Below, piece by piece: positions 41,125-49,404 of a stretch of 64,000 nt of DNA. The stretch lies in NCBI RefSeq assembly GCF_902506065.1, contig NZ_LR732912.1, positions 3,563,406 to 3,627,405 of the forward strand, read 5' to 3'. Below the pieces are notes generated by a model. It did no database searches. It worked only from the letters and a program-made list of their open reading frames with translations, and was not told the DNA's origin. Position numbers and translations under genes: made by a program. Position 1 is the stretch's first letter; each line of letters opens with the position of its first letter. The stretch comes from Arthrobacter sp. 9V. Its GTDB lineage: Bacteria > Actinomycetota > Actinomycetes > Actinomycetales > Micrococcaceae.

Positions 41125-41922
41125 TCAGCCGTTGACGCGGATGAAAACCGGGCCGGAGCCAACGTTGACGCTGAACAGTGCCGTGGTGGATCCGTTCCAT
41201 CCACCGTGGACTGCCTGTCCGTTGCCGACGTATACAGCGATGTGGGCCTGTCCGGCCAAACCACCGTTGGCGTAGTAGGCGAGGTCGCCGGGCTGCGCTT
41301 CTGCTGCACTGACGGTGCGGCCCAGGGAAAGGTAGCCTGCAGGCCAGTCGTGGAAGTTGATGCCTACGGCTGCCAGGGAGTTGGTCACCAGCATGGTGCA
41401 GTCCTGGGTAACGCCGAGCTGGGCGTATGCAGCAGCAGCGATGGCTGCACCGAGCCCGCTGGAAGCCGCCGGAGCTGCAGGTGCAGGGGTCACATTGCTG
41501 ACAGCAAGAGTTGCGTTGGCTGCCGGAGCGGACGTGGTTGCAACCGCGGTTGCTTCCTTGGCTTCAACCTTGGCTTCAGCCTTCGCCGGGGCTTCTTCCA
41601 CCACAACGGGAGCCGGGGCTTCCACGGTGGTGACCACAGGGCGCTCGTAGGAGATGGCCACGGTGGAGTCAGCGGCGATGGTGGCCTGGGCCACCGACTG
41701 AACGTCCAAGGTGGACGCGGACGTGGATTCACGATCCACGTTGGTGTCCGCGGCGTTTGCCGCGATGCCACTGGTCAGGACCAGGCCTGAAGCTGCGGCG
41801 ATGACTGCTGCCTGGCGGCCAACGCCACCGGCGTTGGAGCTGACAGCCTTGGCAATGACGGCAAGCGAGCTGGTCTTGGGGGCCTCAGCGCGGTGCCGTG
41901 CAAGCTTGTTTGCACTGGTCAT
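41125..41922 (-). CDS. Secreted NlpC/P60 (C40) cell-wall hydrolase, copy 1
   Basis: ATG 41922 (MTSANKLARHRAEAP) has AAGAGA upstream and gives 265 residues. A membrane-spanning signal segment (AAVIAAASGLVLTSG, about 40-54) ends at AANAAD. An Ala/Val/Pro/Glu-rich linker follows, and then the NlpC/P60 domain with catalytic Cys in QLGVTQDCTMLV and His in AGQAHIAVYVGNG. It should cut peptide bonds in peptidoglycan stems outside the cell. It lies 98 bp behind the second NlpC gene and has no riboswitch of its own, so it is probably the second gene of an operon. Confidence 0.88.
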   Translation of the reverse strand: MTSANKLARHRAEAPKTSSLAVIAKAVSSNAGGVGRQAAVIAAASGLVLTSGIAANAADTNVDRESTSASTLDVQSVAQATIAADSTVAISYERPVVTTVEAPAPVVVEEAPAKAEAKVEAKEATAVATTSAPAANATLAVSNVTPAPAAPAASSGLGAAIAAAAYAQLGVTQDCTMLVTNSLAAVGINFHDWPAGYLSLGRTVSAAEAQPGDLAYYANGGLAGQAHIAVYVGNGQAVHGGWNGSTTALFSVNVGSGPVFIRVNG

Positions 41923-42020
41923 GATTTTCTCTTTTCGTATCCGAATGCAGTTGGGGTGCACGCGGGTAGTGGGTTGGCCGGCATTGTGGGCATGCCGCCC
42001 TACCCCGAACCGGATAATTT

Positions 42021-42764
42021 CTAGCGGAGGGTGTAGAACGAGGAAGTGCCGGTGGAAGCCACGGAGTGCAGCAGCGTTCCCTGACCGGGGTTCAAAGCGC
42101 TGATCATCATGCCGTTGCCGACGTAGATGCCCACGTGGGCTCCGCCGTTCTGCATGACGAGGTCGCCGGGAGAAGGAGTGCTGGTGGGCGTCATTGCCGT
42201 CCAGGCATTCACGCGGGGGATGCTGATGCCTGCCTGGGCATAGACCCACTGGGTGAAGCCGGAGCAATCCCAACCGTTGGGGGTTGTTCCGCCCCAGACG
42301 TAGGGTGAGCCGATACCGGTGTAGGCAATAGCCGCCAGGCCGGAGGCAGCTGCTGTGGCAGCGGCGTCCTTGGCTTCGGCGGACTTCGCCGTAACGGCTT
42401 CAGAAGCTTCTTCAGTGGTTGCCGCTGTGCGCTCGGCATCCTTCGCTGCAGGCTGGACCACTTTGGGGGCTTCCTTAGTGGCCACGGTGGGGCTCTCGAA
42501 GGAAACTGTGGCTGTTGGCTCTGCGGTGACCACGGCCGTAACTACCAGTTGTTGGGTACTGGAGACTTCGGCTTTGGAAGCATCGGCGTCGGCTGCCTGT
42601 GCGGGCAAACCGACGGTGAGGACGAGGCCTGAGGCTGCGGCCAGAACGACGGCCTGACGGCCCACGGTTCCAGCATTGGTGGTAACAGCCTTGGAAAGCG
42701 TGTTCAAAGGGTTCATACGAACCGTTTGGGCGCGATGGCGCGCAGGGGTAGTGCGTGATGACAC
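42021..42764 (-). CDS. Secreted NlpC/P60 (C40) cell-wall hydrolase, copy 2
   Basis: GTG 42764 is preferred: GAGAGG lies 8 bases upstream, and the start keeps the TPARHRAQTVR segment shared with copy 1. The 247-residue product has a signal segment (AVVLAAASGLVLTVGLPAQA), a Val/Glu-rich linker and a C40 domain with YVWGGTTPNGWDCSGFTQW (catalytic Cys) and GGAHVGIYVGNG (catalytic His). It is a peptidoglycan endopeptidase. A c-di-AMP riboswitch lies directly upstream and ends just before its ribosome-binding site. Confidence 0.9.
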   Translation of the reverse strand: MSSRTTPARHRAQTVRMNPLNTLSKAVTTNAGTVGRQAVVLAAASGLVLTVGLPAQAADADASKAEVSSTQQLVVTAVVTAEPTATVSFESPTVATKEAPKVVQPAAKDAERTAATTEEASEAVTAKSAEAKDAAATAAASGLAAIAYTGIGSPYVWGGTTPNGWDCSGFTQWVYAQAGISIPRVNAWTAMTPTSTPSPGDLVMQNGGAHVGIYVGNGMMISALNPGQGTLLHSVASTGTSSFYTLR

Positions 42765-42780
42765 GTAGGTAGCCTCTCCC

Positions 42781-42953
42781 AATGCCTGCGAGGTGAGCTG
42801 TCGGATTCGGATGGGAGTCATCCGGCCGCGCTGCTTCAAGAGAAGCTTTGCGACTTAACCCCAAGGCCTTCTCACGAAGACCAGAAGTGGTTCCCCCGCC
42901 CCTGCCAGACGATTTATGCGAACGGACCTTGAGCGGTGGCAGAGCTAGGCAAT
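42781..42953 (-). ncRNA. c-di-AMP (ydaO/yuaA-type) riboswitch upstream of NlpC/P60 gene
   Basis: On the minus strand the leader shows the conserved ydaO blocks in order: GCTCTGCCA, GGGGGAACCA, TTGGGGTTAAG and CCGAATCCGACAGCTCACCT, followed by CGCAGGC. The 5' ATTGCCT (42953-42947) pairs with the 3' AGGCATT to close P1. The gene's Shine-Dalgarno (42778-42773) begins 2 bases after the aptamer. In this class c-di-AMP binding turns expression off. No terminator stem separates aptamer and gene. Confidence 0.9.
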
Positions 42954-42998
42954 CCACTCAAGTGCACCGGCCCCCTAAAAAGCCGATGCGCTCTGTAC

Positions 42999-43026
42999 GC
43001 TATAACAATTGAACGCAAATGTCACA
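42999..43026 (-). promoter_or_regulatory. Promoter-like sequence for the riboswitch-NlpC transcript
   Basis: On the minus strand, TGTGAC (43026-43021) and TATAGC (43004-42999) are separated by 16 bases. The start point would be near 42992, leaving about 40 bases before the aptamer. Confidence 0.4.
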
Positions 43027-43075
43027 TTCAGGTCACGGGGTGTTCCGCAAATGCGAGAGGCGACCATCAAGTGGG

Positions 43076-43912
43076 TTAGAGCCAGCCCATGGGGTCTACT
43101 ACTTCACCGTTGACCTGGACCTCAAAGTGGAGGTGGCATCCGGTGGAAGCGCCCGTAGTGCCGCTCAGCGCGACGGTGTCGCCGCGGTTCACGGTCTGTC
43201 CTACCTGAACGGTGAAGGACGACAGGTGGTTGTACGTGGTTTCGAGGCCGTTGCCATGGTCGATGACCACGCGGTTGCCTCCACCGTACTCATGCCATCC
43301 GGCGAAAGTTACTTTGCCGGTGGCTGCTGCGTGCACAGCGGTGCCGCACTGGGCTACGAAGTCCTGGCCGCGGTGGAAGTCCCCGGCGCCGCCCGTAAGC
43401 GGGCTGACGCGGTAACCGAACGGTGACGCCGTGGTGAGCGTGTCAAGGGGGCTGGCCATGGTGCCCACGGATGAGGCGCGCTGGATGCTTCCGGCCGACT
43501 GGGCGCTGAGCAGTTGCTTCAGCTTCCCATCGGGGTCAGCGGCAGTGGCAACGGCGGCGCGGCTGAAGTCGATCTTGGCCGACGCGGCAGCGGAAACCTC
43601 GGGTTGGCTGCCGGCAGGGGCAGCTACTGCGAGGGCCGATTCGGTCTGGCCCGATTCGGACGTGGCCATGACAGGGCTGGTGGCCGGCAGGCCGACAGTC
43701 AGGGCGAGTCCGGTGGCGGCAAGCGCAACACCGGCTTTCTGCCCGACGCCGCTGGCAGCGGCGAAGTCGGCAACCTGGCGCAACGGGCTCTTACGGCGGC
43801 GCACCTGACGCTCGGTGTCGCGGGGCCGGATCTCCGTTACGACGGTGGCTGGCCGCAGCTCAGCAGCGGGGCCGGACGCGCGGCGGCGGCCCCTGACGTT
43901 CTGCGATGTCAA
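43076..43912 (-). CDS. Secreted M23-family (LytM-type) peptidase
   Basis: TTG 43912 is preferred, with GAGAGG at 43928-43923; an earlier TTG at 43930 would lie in the riboswitch 3' end. The 278-residue protein has a basic N-terminus (RRRKSPLRQVADF), a signal segment (AGVALAATGLALTVGLPA) and a C-terminal LytM domain with the zinc ligands in HRGQDF and HLHFEVQVNGE. It should cleave peptidoglycan cross-links or act as a regulator of such enzymes. A c-di-AMP riboswitch precedes it. Confidence 0.9.
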   Translation of the reverse strand: MTSQNVRGRRRASGPAAELRPATVVTEIRPRDTERQVRRRKSPLRQVADFAAASGVGQKAGVALAATGLALTVGLPATSPVMATSESGQTESALAVAAPAGSQPEVSAAASAKIDFSRAAVATAADPDGKLKQLLSAQSAGSIQRASSVGTMASPLDTLTTASPFGYRVSPLTGGAGDFHRGQDFVAQCGTAVHAAATGKVTFAGWHEYGGGNRVVIDHGNGLETTYNHLSSFTVQVGQTVNRGDTVALSGTTGASTGCHLHFEVQVNGEVVDPMGWL

Positions 43913-43930
43913 ACTCTGTTCCTCTCTCAA

Positions 43931-44151
43931 AAGCCTGCGAAGTTAGCTGTCGGATTCGGGTCAGAGAGTACAAACGACCCGGTCCGCACGAGGCGCTCAC
44001 GGCACACAGGTATCCCAAGAGGGACTTGTATACGTGGGCACTTCTGCTGCGGACTTCACCCCAAGGCTGCTTCTTTAGACAGCCGCTTGTGGTTCCCCCG
44101 CCTCTGCCAGTGGTGGGTGACACACCTGATCCGCTGGCAGAGCTCGGCTCC
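43931..44151 (-). ncRNA. c-di-AMP (ydaO/yuaA-type) riboswitch upstream of M23 peptidase
   Basis: Conserved blocks on the minus strand: GAGCTCTGCCAG, GGGGGAACCACA, CCTTGGGGTGAAGTC and CCGAATCCGACAGCTAACTT, followed by CGCAGGC. AGCC near the 5' end pairs with GGCT at 43933-43931. A longer variable arm lies between TTGGGGTGAAG and CCGAATCCG than in the other copy. An inverted repeat (ACCTGATCCG at 44124-44133, CGGATCAGGT at 44151-44160) sits in the 5' part. The gene's Shine-Dalgarno starts 3 bases after the aptamer. Confidence 0.9.
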
Positions 44152-44341
44152 GGATCAGGTAACGCTTTGGTATCGGCGCTAGTAAATAACTATAGGGGAT
44201 TAAGGCCCTTGGTAATAAATTCGTTATCAACAACAAGGCGCTCAGCGAGGAGGGCCCTTATCATCTTTTTCGGAAAACCGCAGGTCACGCGCGAGGGAAA
44301 CCTCCAAAAGTGAGGTTTGACACCCTAATGCCCAACTACGC
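44152..44341 (-). promoter_or_regulatory. Promoter region of the M23/riboswitch transcript
   Basis: TATAGT on the minus strand at 44194-44189 is a near-consensus -10, about 40 bases before the aptamer. I see no good -35. The AT-rich stretch GTAATAAATTCGTTATC (44212-44228) is partly palindromic and could be an operator. The rest of this gap, up to the end of the dtxR-type gene, shows nothing else. Confidence 0.4.
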
Positions 44342-45037
44342 CTAGTTGAGGGAAACGAAGACGTGCGCGGCAACTTCCGGAGGCAGCTCCAAAGCACCTT
44401 CGATGCCGGGAACGCGCACCGAGATGTACTCGCCGACGCGTTCCAGCGAAACATTCGCGCCCGGCCGGATTCCGCCTTCATCCAACTGCGTCAGAAGCTC
44501 CGGCTCCACCTGGATGGGCTCGGCGAGGCGGCTGACCACCACGCGGGAATCGGCCGCGTATCCGTCCATGGCCTGCAGCAGGTTGACGTCGAGCCGCGGG
44601 AAGGGCTGGCTGGCAAGGCCCCCAAGTGCTTCAAGTCCGGGGATGGGGTTCCCGTAAGGAGACTCTGTGGGGTGCTCCAGCAGCTCGTAAAGGCGACGCT
44701 CCACGCGCTCGCTCATGACATGCTCCCAGCGGCACGCTTCGTCGTGCACGTAAGCCCAGTCCAGCCCGATCACGTCAGCCAGCAGGCGCTCCGCGAGGCG
44801 GTGTTTGCGCATGACTTCGGTGGCGCGCTTCCGGCCTGCTTCCGTGAGTTCCAGATGGCGGTCGTTGGACACAATCACCAGGCCATCGCGCTCCATGCGG
44901 CCGATGGTCTGGGAAACAGTGGGTCCGGAGTGGCGCAGGCGCTCGGCGATGCGGGCCCGGAGAGCCACAATGTTTTCTTCTTCAAGCTCCAAAATGGTCC
45001 GAAGATACATCTCAGTGGTATCGATCAGATCCGTCAT
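44342..45037 (-). CDS. ideR: Iron-dependent transcriptional repressor, DtxR/IdeR family
   Basis: The 231-residue protein matches IdeR/DtxR closely: MTDLIDTTEMYLRTILELEE with the metal-ligand Met, a winged helix (RHSGPTVSQTIGRMERDGL), the ancillary site in RKHRLAERLL, the primary site in ACRWEHVMSERVERRL and the C-terminal SH3-like domain. With bound Fe2+ it represses iron uptake and activates storage genes. Length and ligands point to iron rather than the shorter manganese MntR. A candidate operator lies 120 bp upstream at 45157-45177. Confidence 0.93.
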   Translation of the reverse strand: MTDLIDTTEMYLRTILELEEENIVALRARIAERLRHSGPTVSQTIGRMERDGLVIVSNDRHLELTEAGRKRATEVMRKHRLAERLLADVIGLDWAYVHDEACRWEHVMSERVERRLYELLEHPTESPYGNPIPGLEALGGLASQPFPRLDVNLLQAMDGYAADSRVVVSRLAEPIQVEPELLTQLDEGGIRPGANVSLERVGEYISVRVPGIEGALELPPEVAAHVFVSLN

Positions 45038-45156
45038 CCAGCTCAGCTCTCCTCGAACGCAGTTTCTTGCGTAATCTCCACCGTACCGCGTCCCTTGCCA
45101 GGGCGGACGGTGTGCACCGCCGCCCCTTGAACGCCAACCCCCAGCCTAGCTTATTT

Positions 45157-45177
45157 GGAATTACTCTGGATAATTCC
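45157..45177. promoter_or_regulatory. Inverted repeat upstream of ideR
   Basis: GGAATTA (45157-45163) and TAATTCC (45171-45177) are perfect inverted repeats 7 bases apart in the 293-bp divergent gap between ideR and serC. It does not match the classic iron-box. Nothing else is obvious in this gap. Confidence 0.35.
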
Positions 45178-45330
45178 GGTCGCATTCGGCGGGACCGCAT
45201 TCCACGTGGCGGACTATGAAGCCCGCAGGTTCCTGCCCCCGGGCCTTGTCAGGCAGAATTGGGGTGTCGAAGGGGCAGTTGATGCCCCATGCCACCTCCC
45301 ATCACCAGCCGACACCCATTGGAGCGCCAC

Positions 45331-46461
45331 GTGAGCGACAACAGCATCACCATTCCCGCCGACCTGCTGCCCAAGGACGGACGCTTCGGCGCTGGACCGT
45401 CCAAGGTTCGCCCGGAACAGATCGAGGCGTTGTCTGCAGCATCGTCCACCATCCTCGGCACCTCCCACCGCCAGGCTCCGGTCAAGAACCTGGTGGGTTC
45501 GGTTCGTGAGGGACTCAGCCAGTTCTTCCGCGCTCCGGAGGGCTATGAAGTTGTTCTCGGTGTTGGCGGTTCAACGGCGTTTTGGGATGTGGCTGCCTTT
45601 GGCTTGGTAGAAAAGAAGGCACAGCACCTGTCCTTCGGTGAGTTCGGTTCCAAGTTCGCCGCGGCCACCAACAAAGCACCCTTCCTTGATGCTTCGTCCA
45701 TCATCAAGGCCGAGCCCGGAACCCGTCCGGTGTCCCAAGCCGAAGCCGGCGTTGACGTTTACGCCTGGCCCCAGAACGAAACGTCAACAGGTGTGGCCGC
45801 TCCCGTGAAGCGGGTCCAGGGTGCTGACGAAGGCTCCCTCGTGCTGGTGGACGCTACTTCTGCGGCAGGCGGGCTTGACGTTGACGTCGCAGAGTCGGAC
45901 GTCTACTACTTCGCCCCGCAAAAGAACTTCGCCTCCGACGGCGGCCTCTGGCTGGGGCTCTTCTCCCCCGCCGCCCTGGAGCGCGCCGCACGCGTCAAGG
46001 CCAGCGGACGCTGGATCCCTGACTTCCTGGACCTGCAGACAGCCATTGATAACTCCAAGCTGAACCAGACGTACAACACCCCGTCGCTGTCCACCTTGGT
46101 GACCTTGGATGCCCAGGTCCAGTGGCTCAACAGCAACGGCGGCCTGGACTTCGCCAGCAAGCGCACGGCAGACTCCGCCAACCGCATCTACTCCTGGGCT
46201 GAGGCCTCCGAGTACGCAACACCCTTCGTTGCCAACGCCGAAGACCGCTCCAACGTCATCGCCACCATCGACTTCGACGACTCCATTGACGCCGCAGCGA
46301 TCGCCAAAGTCCTGCGTGCCAACGGCGTGGTGGACACCGAGCCATACCGTAAGCTCGGCCGCAACCAGCTCCGCATCGCCACGTTCGTGGCCATCGAGCC
46401 GGACGACGTTTCCGCGCTGCTCGCCAGCATTGACTACGTGGTGGGCGAACTGAAGAAGTAG
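45331..46461 (+). CDS. serC: Phosphoserine aminotransferase
   Basis: GTG 45331 (VSDNSITIPADLLPKD) has GGAG 7-9 bases upstream; the product is 376 residues, the usual length for the actinobacterial SerC type. It is a class-V PLP aminotransferase: FGAGPSKVRPEQIEAL, VDATSAAGGLDVDV and the Schiff-base lysine in YYFAPQKNFASDGGLW. It converts 3-phosphohydroxypyruvate and glutamate to phosphoserine in serine synthesis. It stands alone, followed by a hairpin at 46478-46508. Confidence 0.95.
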   Translation: MSDNSITIPADLLPKDGRFGAGPSKVRPEQIEALSAASSTILGTSHRQAPVKNLVGSVREGLSQFFRAPEGYEVVLGVGGSTAFWDVAAFGLVEKKAQHLSFGEFGSKFAAATNKAPFLDASSIIKAEPGTRPVSQAEAGVDVYAWPQNETSTGVAAPVKRVQGADEGSLVLVDATSAAGGLDVDVAESDVYYFAPQKNFASDGGLWLGLFSPAALERAARVKASGRWIPDFLDLQTAIDNSKLNQTYNTPSLSTLVTLDAQVQWLNSNGGLDFASKRTADSANRIYSWAEASEYATPFVANAEDRSNVIATIDFDDSIDAAAIAKVLRANGVVDTEPYRKLGRNQLRIATFVAIEPDDVSALLASIDYVVGELKK

Positions 46462-46477
46462 CACCAAGGCTGAGGTC

Positions 46478-46508
46478 GGCGTCGTGCGGGTTGTTCCCGG
46501 ACGGCGCC
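46478..46508 (+). terminator. Possible terminator after serC
   Basis: A 13-bp stem with wobble pairs (46478-46490 with 46496-46508) around TTGTT lies 16 bases after the stop. The T-run is weak (GTTTAAG). Confidence 0.4.
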
Positions 46509-46544
46509 GCCGGCGTTTAAGGCGCGCTGGCCGGTTAAGGCGTG

Positions 46545-47852
46545 CTAGCTGCCCTGCCGGCGCGCATCGCCGTCGTCCGTCTCCGGAGGGGCCAACAACG
46601 ACTCAACCCGAAAGTGCTTCAGCCCCCGGGCGCGCCGGTCAAAGCGCAGCCGGAGTTGCTTCGCACGGATAATCCACAGCAGGCCCACGACGGCGGTGCT
46701 GACGCCGGCCACCGCCGCGACGCCAACGGCCCACCTGGGCCCACCCACATTGGCCACCCATCCCACCAAAGGCGCCCCGATGGGGGTGCCGCCCATGAAG
46801 ATGGCCATGTACAGGGACATGACCCTCCCCCGCATGACTGCCTCCGTGGTGGATTGCACGTACCCGTTGGCGCTGGTGATCAGGGTCAGGGCGAAGAGAC
46901 CGCAGGGAATCAGGGCGAGCCCAAAAAGCAGGGCGTTGGGGGCCAGCGCGGCCAATGCGCTGGCAACCCCGAATCCACCGGCGGCCCCGAAGATCAGCCT
47001 GAGCCGCGGCCTTCCTCGCCGGGCAGCCAACAAGGCACCGGTCACCGAGCCGATTGCCATGACCGAGTTCAAGGCTCCGAATGCCCCGGCGTCCATGCCG
47101 AATTGGGTCCCCACCATCGCTGCGATGAACAAGGGGAAGTTCAGCCCGAACGTGCCAACAATGAAGATCGCCACCAGGACCACCTGGATATCGGGTCTGT
47201 TCCGGACGTACTGCAAACCCTCCCTGATGCGGCCCTTGCCTGCGGCCGCCCTTGGTTGGCTGCGGAGCGAGGAGGCGGGAATGAGTTTCAATGCCCAGAG
47301 CATGGCCACGAAGGACACGGTGTTGATGAGGAACACCCAGCCCGGACCCACCACCACCGTCAAAACACCGGAAACAGCAGGGCCGATCATCCGAGCCACA
47401 TTGAAGGAGGCGCTGTTGAGCGCCACCGCGTTGGGCAGATAATCATCGGTGACGAGTTCGGAAACGAAAGTCTGCCGGACAGGGGCGTCCACGGCGGTGA
47501 CAATTCCAAGCATCAAAGCAAAGAGGTAGACGTGCCAGAGTTCGGCCACGCCCAGAAGCACCAACACGCCCAGCCCGGTGCTGAGCAGGGCCATGGCCAC
47601 CAAGGTGAGGAACAGGAGCTTCCGCCGGCTGTAACGGTCGGCCAGCAGCCCTGCCCACGGTGCAAGGAAAAGCTGGGGACCGAGTTGGAGGGCCAAGGTA
47701 ATGCCCATGGCCCCGGCGTCGTGCGCGGTCAAGTGGTCAAAGACCAACCAGTCCTGCGCCGTCCGCTGCATCCAGGTGCCGATGTTGGAGATCAGCGCAC
47801 CAAAGAACCAGATGCGGTAGTTGAGGATTCCCAGTGACCTAAAGGTGGACAT
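46545..47852 (-). CDS. Major facilitator superfamily transporter
   Basis: This is a 435-residue, 12-segment protein starting MSTFRSLGILNYRIWFFGAL. The MFS motif A-like loop AGLLADRYSRRKLLF lies between segments 2 and 3, and LLAARRGRPRLRLIFG occurs in the second half. It resembles the MFS_3/enterobactin-exporter (EntS) branch, whose members export siderophores or drugs. No siderophore genes are in the window, although ideR is nearby. Confidence 0.88.
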   Translation of the reverse strand: MSTFRSLGILNYRIWFFGALISNIGTWMQRTAQDWLVFDHLTAHDAGAMGITLALQLGPQLFLAPWAGLLADRYSRRKLLFLTLVAMALLSTGLGVLVLLGVAELWHVYLFALMLGIVTAVDAPVRQTFVSELVTDDYLPNAVALNSASFNVARMIGPAVSGVLTVVVGPGWVFLINTVSFVAMLWALKLIPASSLRSQPRAAAGKGRIREGLQYVRNRPDIQVVLVAIFIVGTFGLNFPLFIAAMVGTQFGMDAGAFGALNSVMAIGSVTGALLAARRGRPRLRLIFGAAGGFGVASALAALAPNALLFGLALIPCGLFALTLITSANGYVQSTTEAVMRGRVMSLYMAIFMGGTPIGAPLVGWVANVGGPRWAVGVAAVAGVSTAVVGLLWIIRAKQLRLRFDRRARGLKHFRVESLLAPPETDDGDARRQGS

Positions 47853-47895
47853 CAGCGTCCGCCTTTACTGTGGTCACCCCGGGTTTCCGCAATGC

Positions 47896-48507
47896 TTATT
47901 CAGCCCCGGCTTCGTCGTCGTCGGAGTCGTCGGAACCATCGGTTTCATCCGCGTCTTCCGGCTCGTCAGCGTCTTCAGCGTCGTCGGCATCCGCAGCCGA
48001 GTCAGCAGCCTCGTCTTCAGCGGCCTGCACGGACTCTTCGCTGACGTCCTCAACGGTCTCCTCCACCAAGGGCGTCTCGTCCTCGGGACGGACGCGCTTG
48101 GCCCACGGAACCCATTCCGGAGCCAGGATGGAATCCTCGGAGGGCAGCAAACCGAGCTCGCTCACAGTGACAATCTTGGATCGCGAATTACGGGTCACCA
48201 CGGCGTACCACTGCCAGCCGCCGTAACCGGCGAGCCGGGATTCGAACAGGTGGGTAACCACGCGGTCGCCCTCCGACTTGGCGCCCAAGTGCGCACCGAT
48301 TTCTCCCGGGTTGGCAATGCCCTCAACTGCACCACGTGCAACATCGACGGCGGCAGCCAGGAACGCGTCCGGCTTGCCGGTACGCCACACGGGTAAACCG
48401 GTGCGGGGTTTGGCCGCGCCGGACTTCCGCGCGGGGGCGTCCCCGTTTCCAGGAGCCTGGGCAGCTTCAGGGCCGGCCTTGGTTTCCTGTGCGGATTCCG
48501 ATGTCAT
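47896..48507 (-). CDS. DUF3027 domain-containing protein
   Basis: The 203-residue protein has a basic Ala/Pro-rich start, a central conserved domain (AFLAAAVDVARGAVEGIANP, then ESRLAGYGGWQWYAVVTRN, about 48-135) and a very acidic tail (Asp/Glu/Ala, about 150-203). DUF3027 is found only in actinobacteria and has no known function. It lies 8 bp behind a cold-shock-domain gene on the same strand; this pairing may indicate a shared nucleic-acid-related role. Confidence 0.88.
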   Translation of the reverse strand: MTSESAQETKAGPEAAQAPGNGDAPARKSGAAKPRTGLPVWRTGKPDAFLAAAVDVARGAVEGIANPGEIGAHLGAKSEGDRVVTHLFESRLAGYGGWQWYAVVTRNSRSKIVTVSELGLLPSEDSILAPEWVPWAKRVRPEDETPLVEETVEDVSEESVQAAEDEAADSAADADDAEDADEPEDADETDGSDDSDDDEAGAE

Positions 48508-48515
48508 GGCCGGTC

Positions 48516-48899
48516 CTAAGCTTCCAGCTCGTCGGCAACCTTGCGCAATGCCAGGCTGATGGCCTTGGCCTTGTTGCCGTCGGGGTACTTGCCTGAAGAC
48601 AAGGAGCCGGAGAGGTTATCCAGCACCGTAACCAGGTCCTGCACCATGGGTGCGAGGTCCTTGGCGTTCATGCGCTTGGCTTTGGCAATGGAGGGCGTCT
48701 TCTCCAGGACACGCAGTCCCAGCGCCTGTGCACCGCGGCGTCCGTCAGCGACACCGAATTCAACCCGGGTTCCGGCTTTGAGCTCCGTTACGCCTGCGGG
48801 CAGGGACGTCTTGGGCAGGAATACTTCCTGACCGTCTTCAGCTGCGAGGAATCCGAAGCCTTTTTCCTTGTCATACCACTTGACCTTGCCGGTAGGCAC
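48516..48899 (-). CDS. Cold-shock-domain protein with C-terminal extension
   Basis: GTG 48899 (VPTGKVKWYDKEKGFGFL) is the natural start; the frame is open further upstream, but the family begins here. The 127-residue protein has a cold-shock domain at residues 1-65, with RNP1 KGFGFL and RNP2-like EVFLP. A helical extension follows (AKRMNAKDLAPMVQDLVTVL) that single-domain CspA proteins lack. It should bind single-stranded RNA or DNA. It heads a two-gene unit with the DUF3027 gene. Confidence 0.88.
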   Translation of the reverse strand: MPTGKVKWYDKEKGFGFLAAEDGQEVFLPKTSLPAGVTELKAGTRVEFGVADGRRGAQALGLRVLEKTPSIAKAKRMNAKDLAPMVQDLVTVLDNLSGSLSSGKYPDGNKAKAISLALRKVADELEA

Positions 48900-49136
48900 G
48901 TAATCAACCTTCTTCGTTCTTGCTTTGGGAGACACGTCGGGCCGATCACCGCATCCACAGGGATCTGCGGGATTGAGGGTGACAGCCCGGTCCGTGTTGG
49001 TCTGTTCCTTCAAGGTTATCCTGCCGGACCTCCTATTCCCGCTTTGCCGCGATCTTGCAGTCCGCGAACGGGACAAGAGCGGGAGCAAGAGTCCGGAGAA
49101 GAATCCTCGTCAAGGGCTGCTGCTAGCGTTGTGCCC

Positions 49137-49352
49137 ATGACTTCCCCGGGTTACCGCCGCCCCCTCATGATCATGGCCGCCGTCGTTGCAGTCCTTTCCC
49201 TGACTGCCGTTGGCACTGTGATGGCAGTGGCTTTTAACGGGGGCGTACCGCCGGTATGGGTGACGTGGACGGCCCTTTACGGACTGCCGGTGGCTTTCAT
49301 ACTTGCCATCATCCTGCTCCTTGACTCAGTTCGTCAGCGCCGCCGGCAATAA
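49137..49352 (+). CDS. Small membrane protein, 71 residues
   Basis: ATG 49137 (MTSPGYRRPLMIMAAVV) gives a protein with two membrane segments (about residues 10-30 and 43-63) and a basic end (VRQRRRQ). No family is recognised. It is divergent from the cold-shock-domain gene and 52 bp ahead of the Helicase_C_3 gene. There is no strong Shine-Dalgarno. Confidence 0.6.
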   Translation: MTSPGYRRPLMIMAAVVAVLSLTAVGTVMAVAFNGGVPPVWVTWTALYGLPVAFILAIILLLDSVRQRRRQ

Positions 49353-49404
49353 CCTTCACCCCGCTGACCGGCACCAGCGGCCCCGGGGCGGTAACGTTGG
49401 ATTG

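Noticed and set aside
41125..42273. Longer version of the first NlpC gene starting at 42273
   Set aside because: The extra N-terminus would be antisense-like sequence within the second NlpC gene; the signal peptide and Shine-Dalgarno support the start at 41922.
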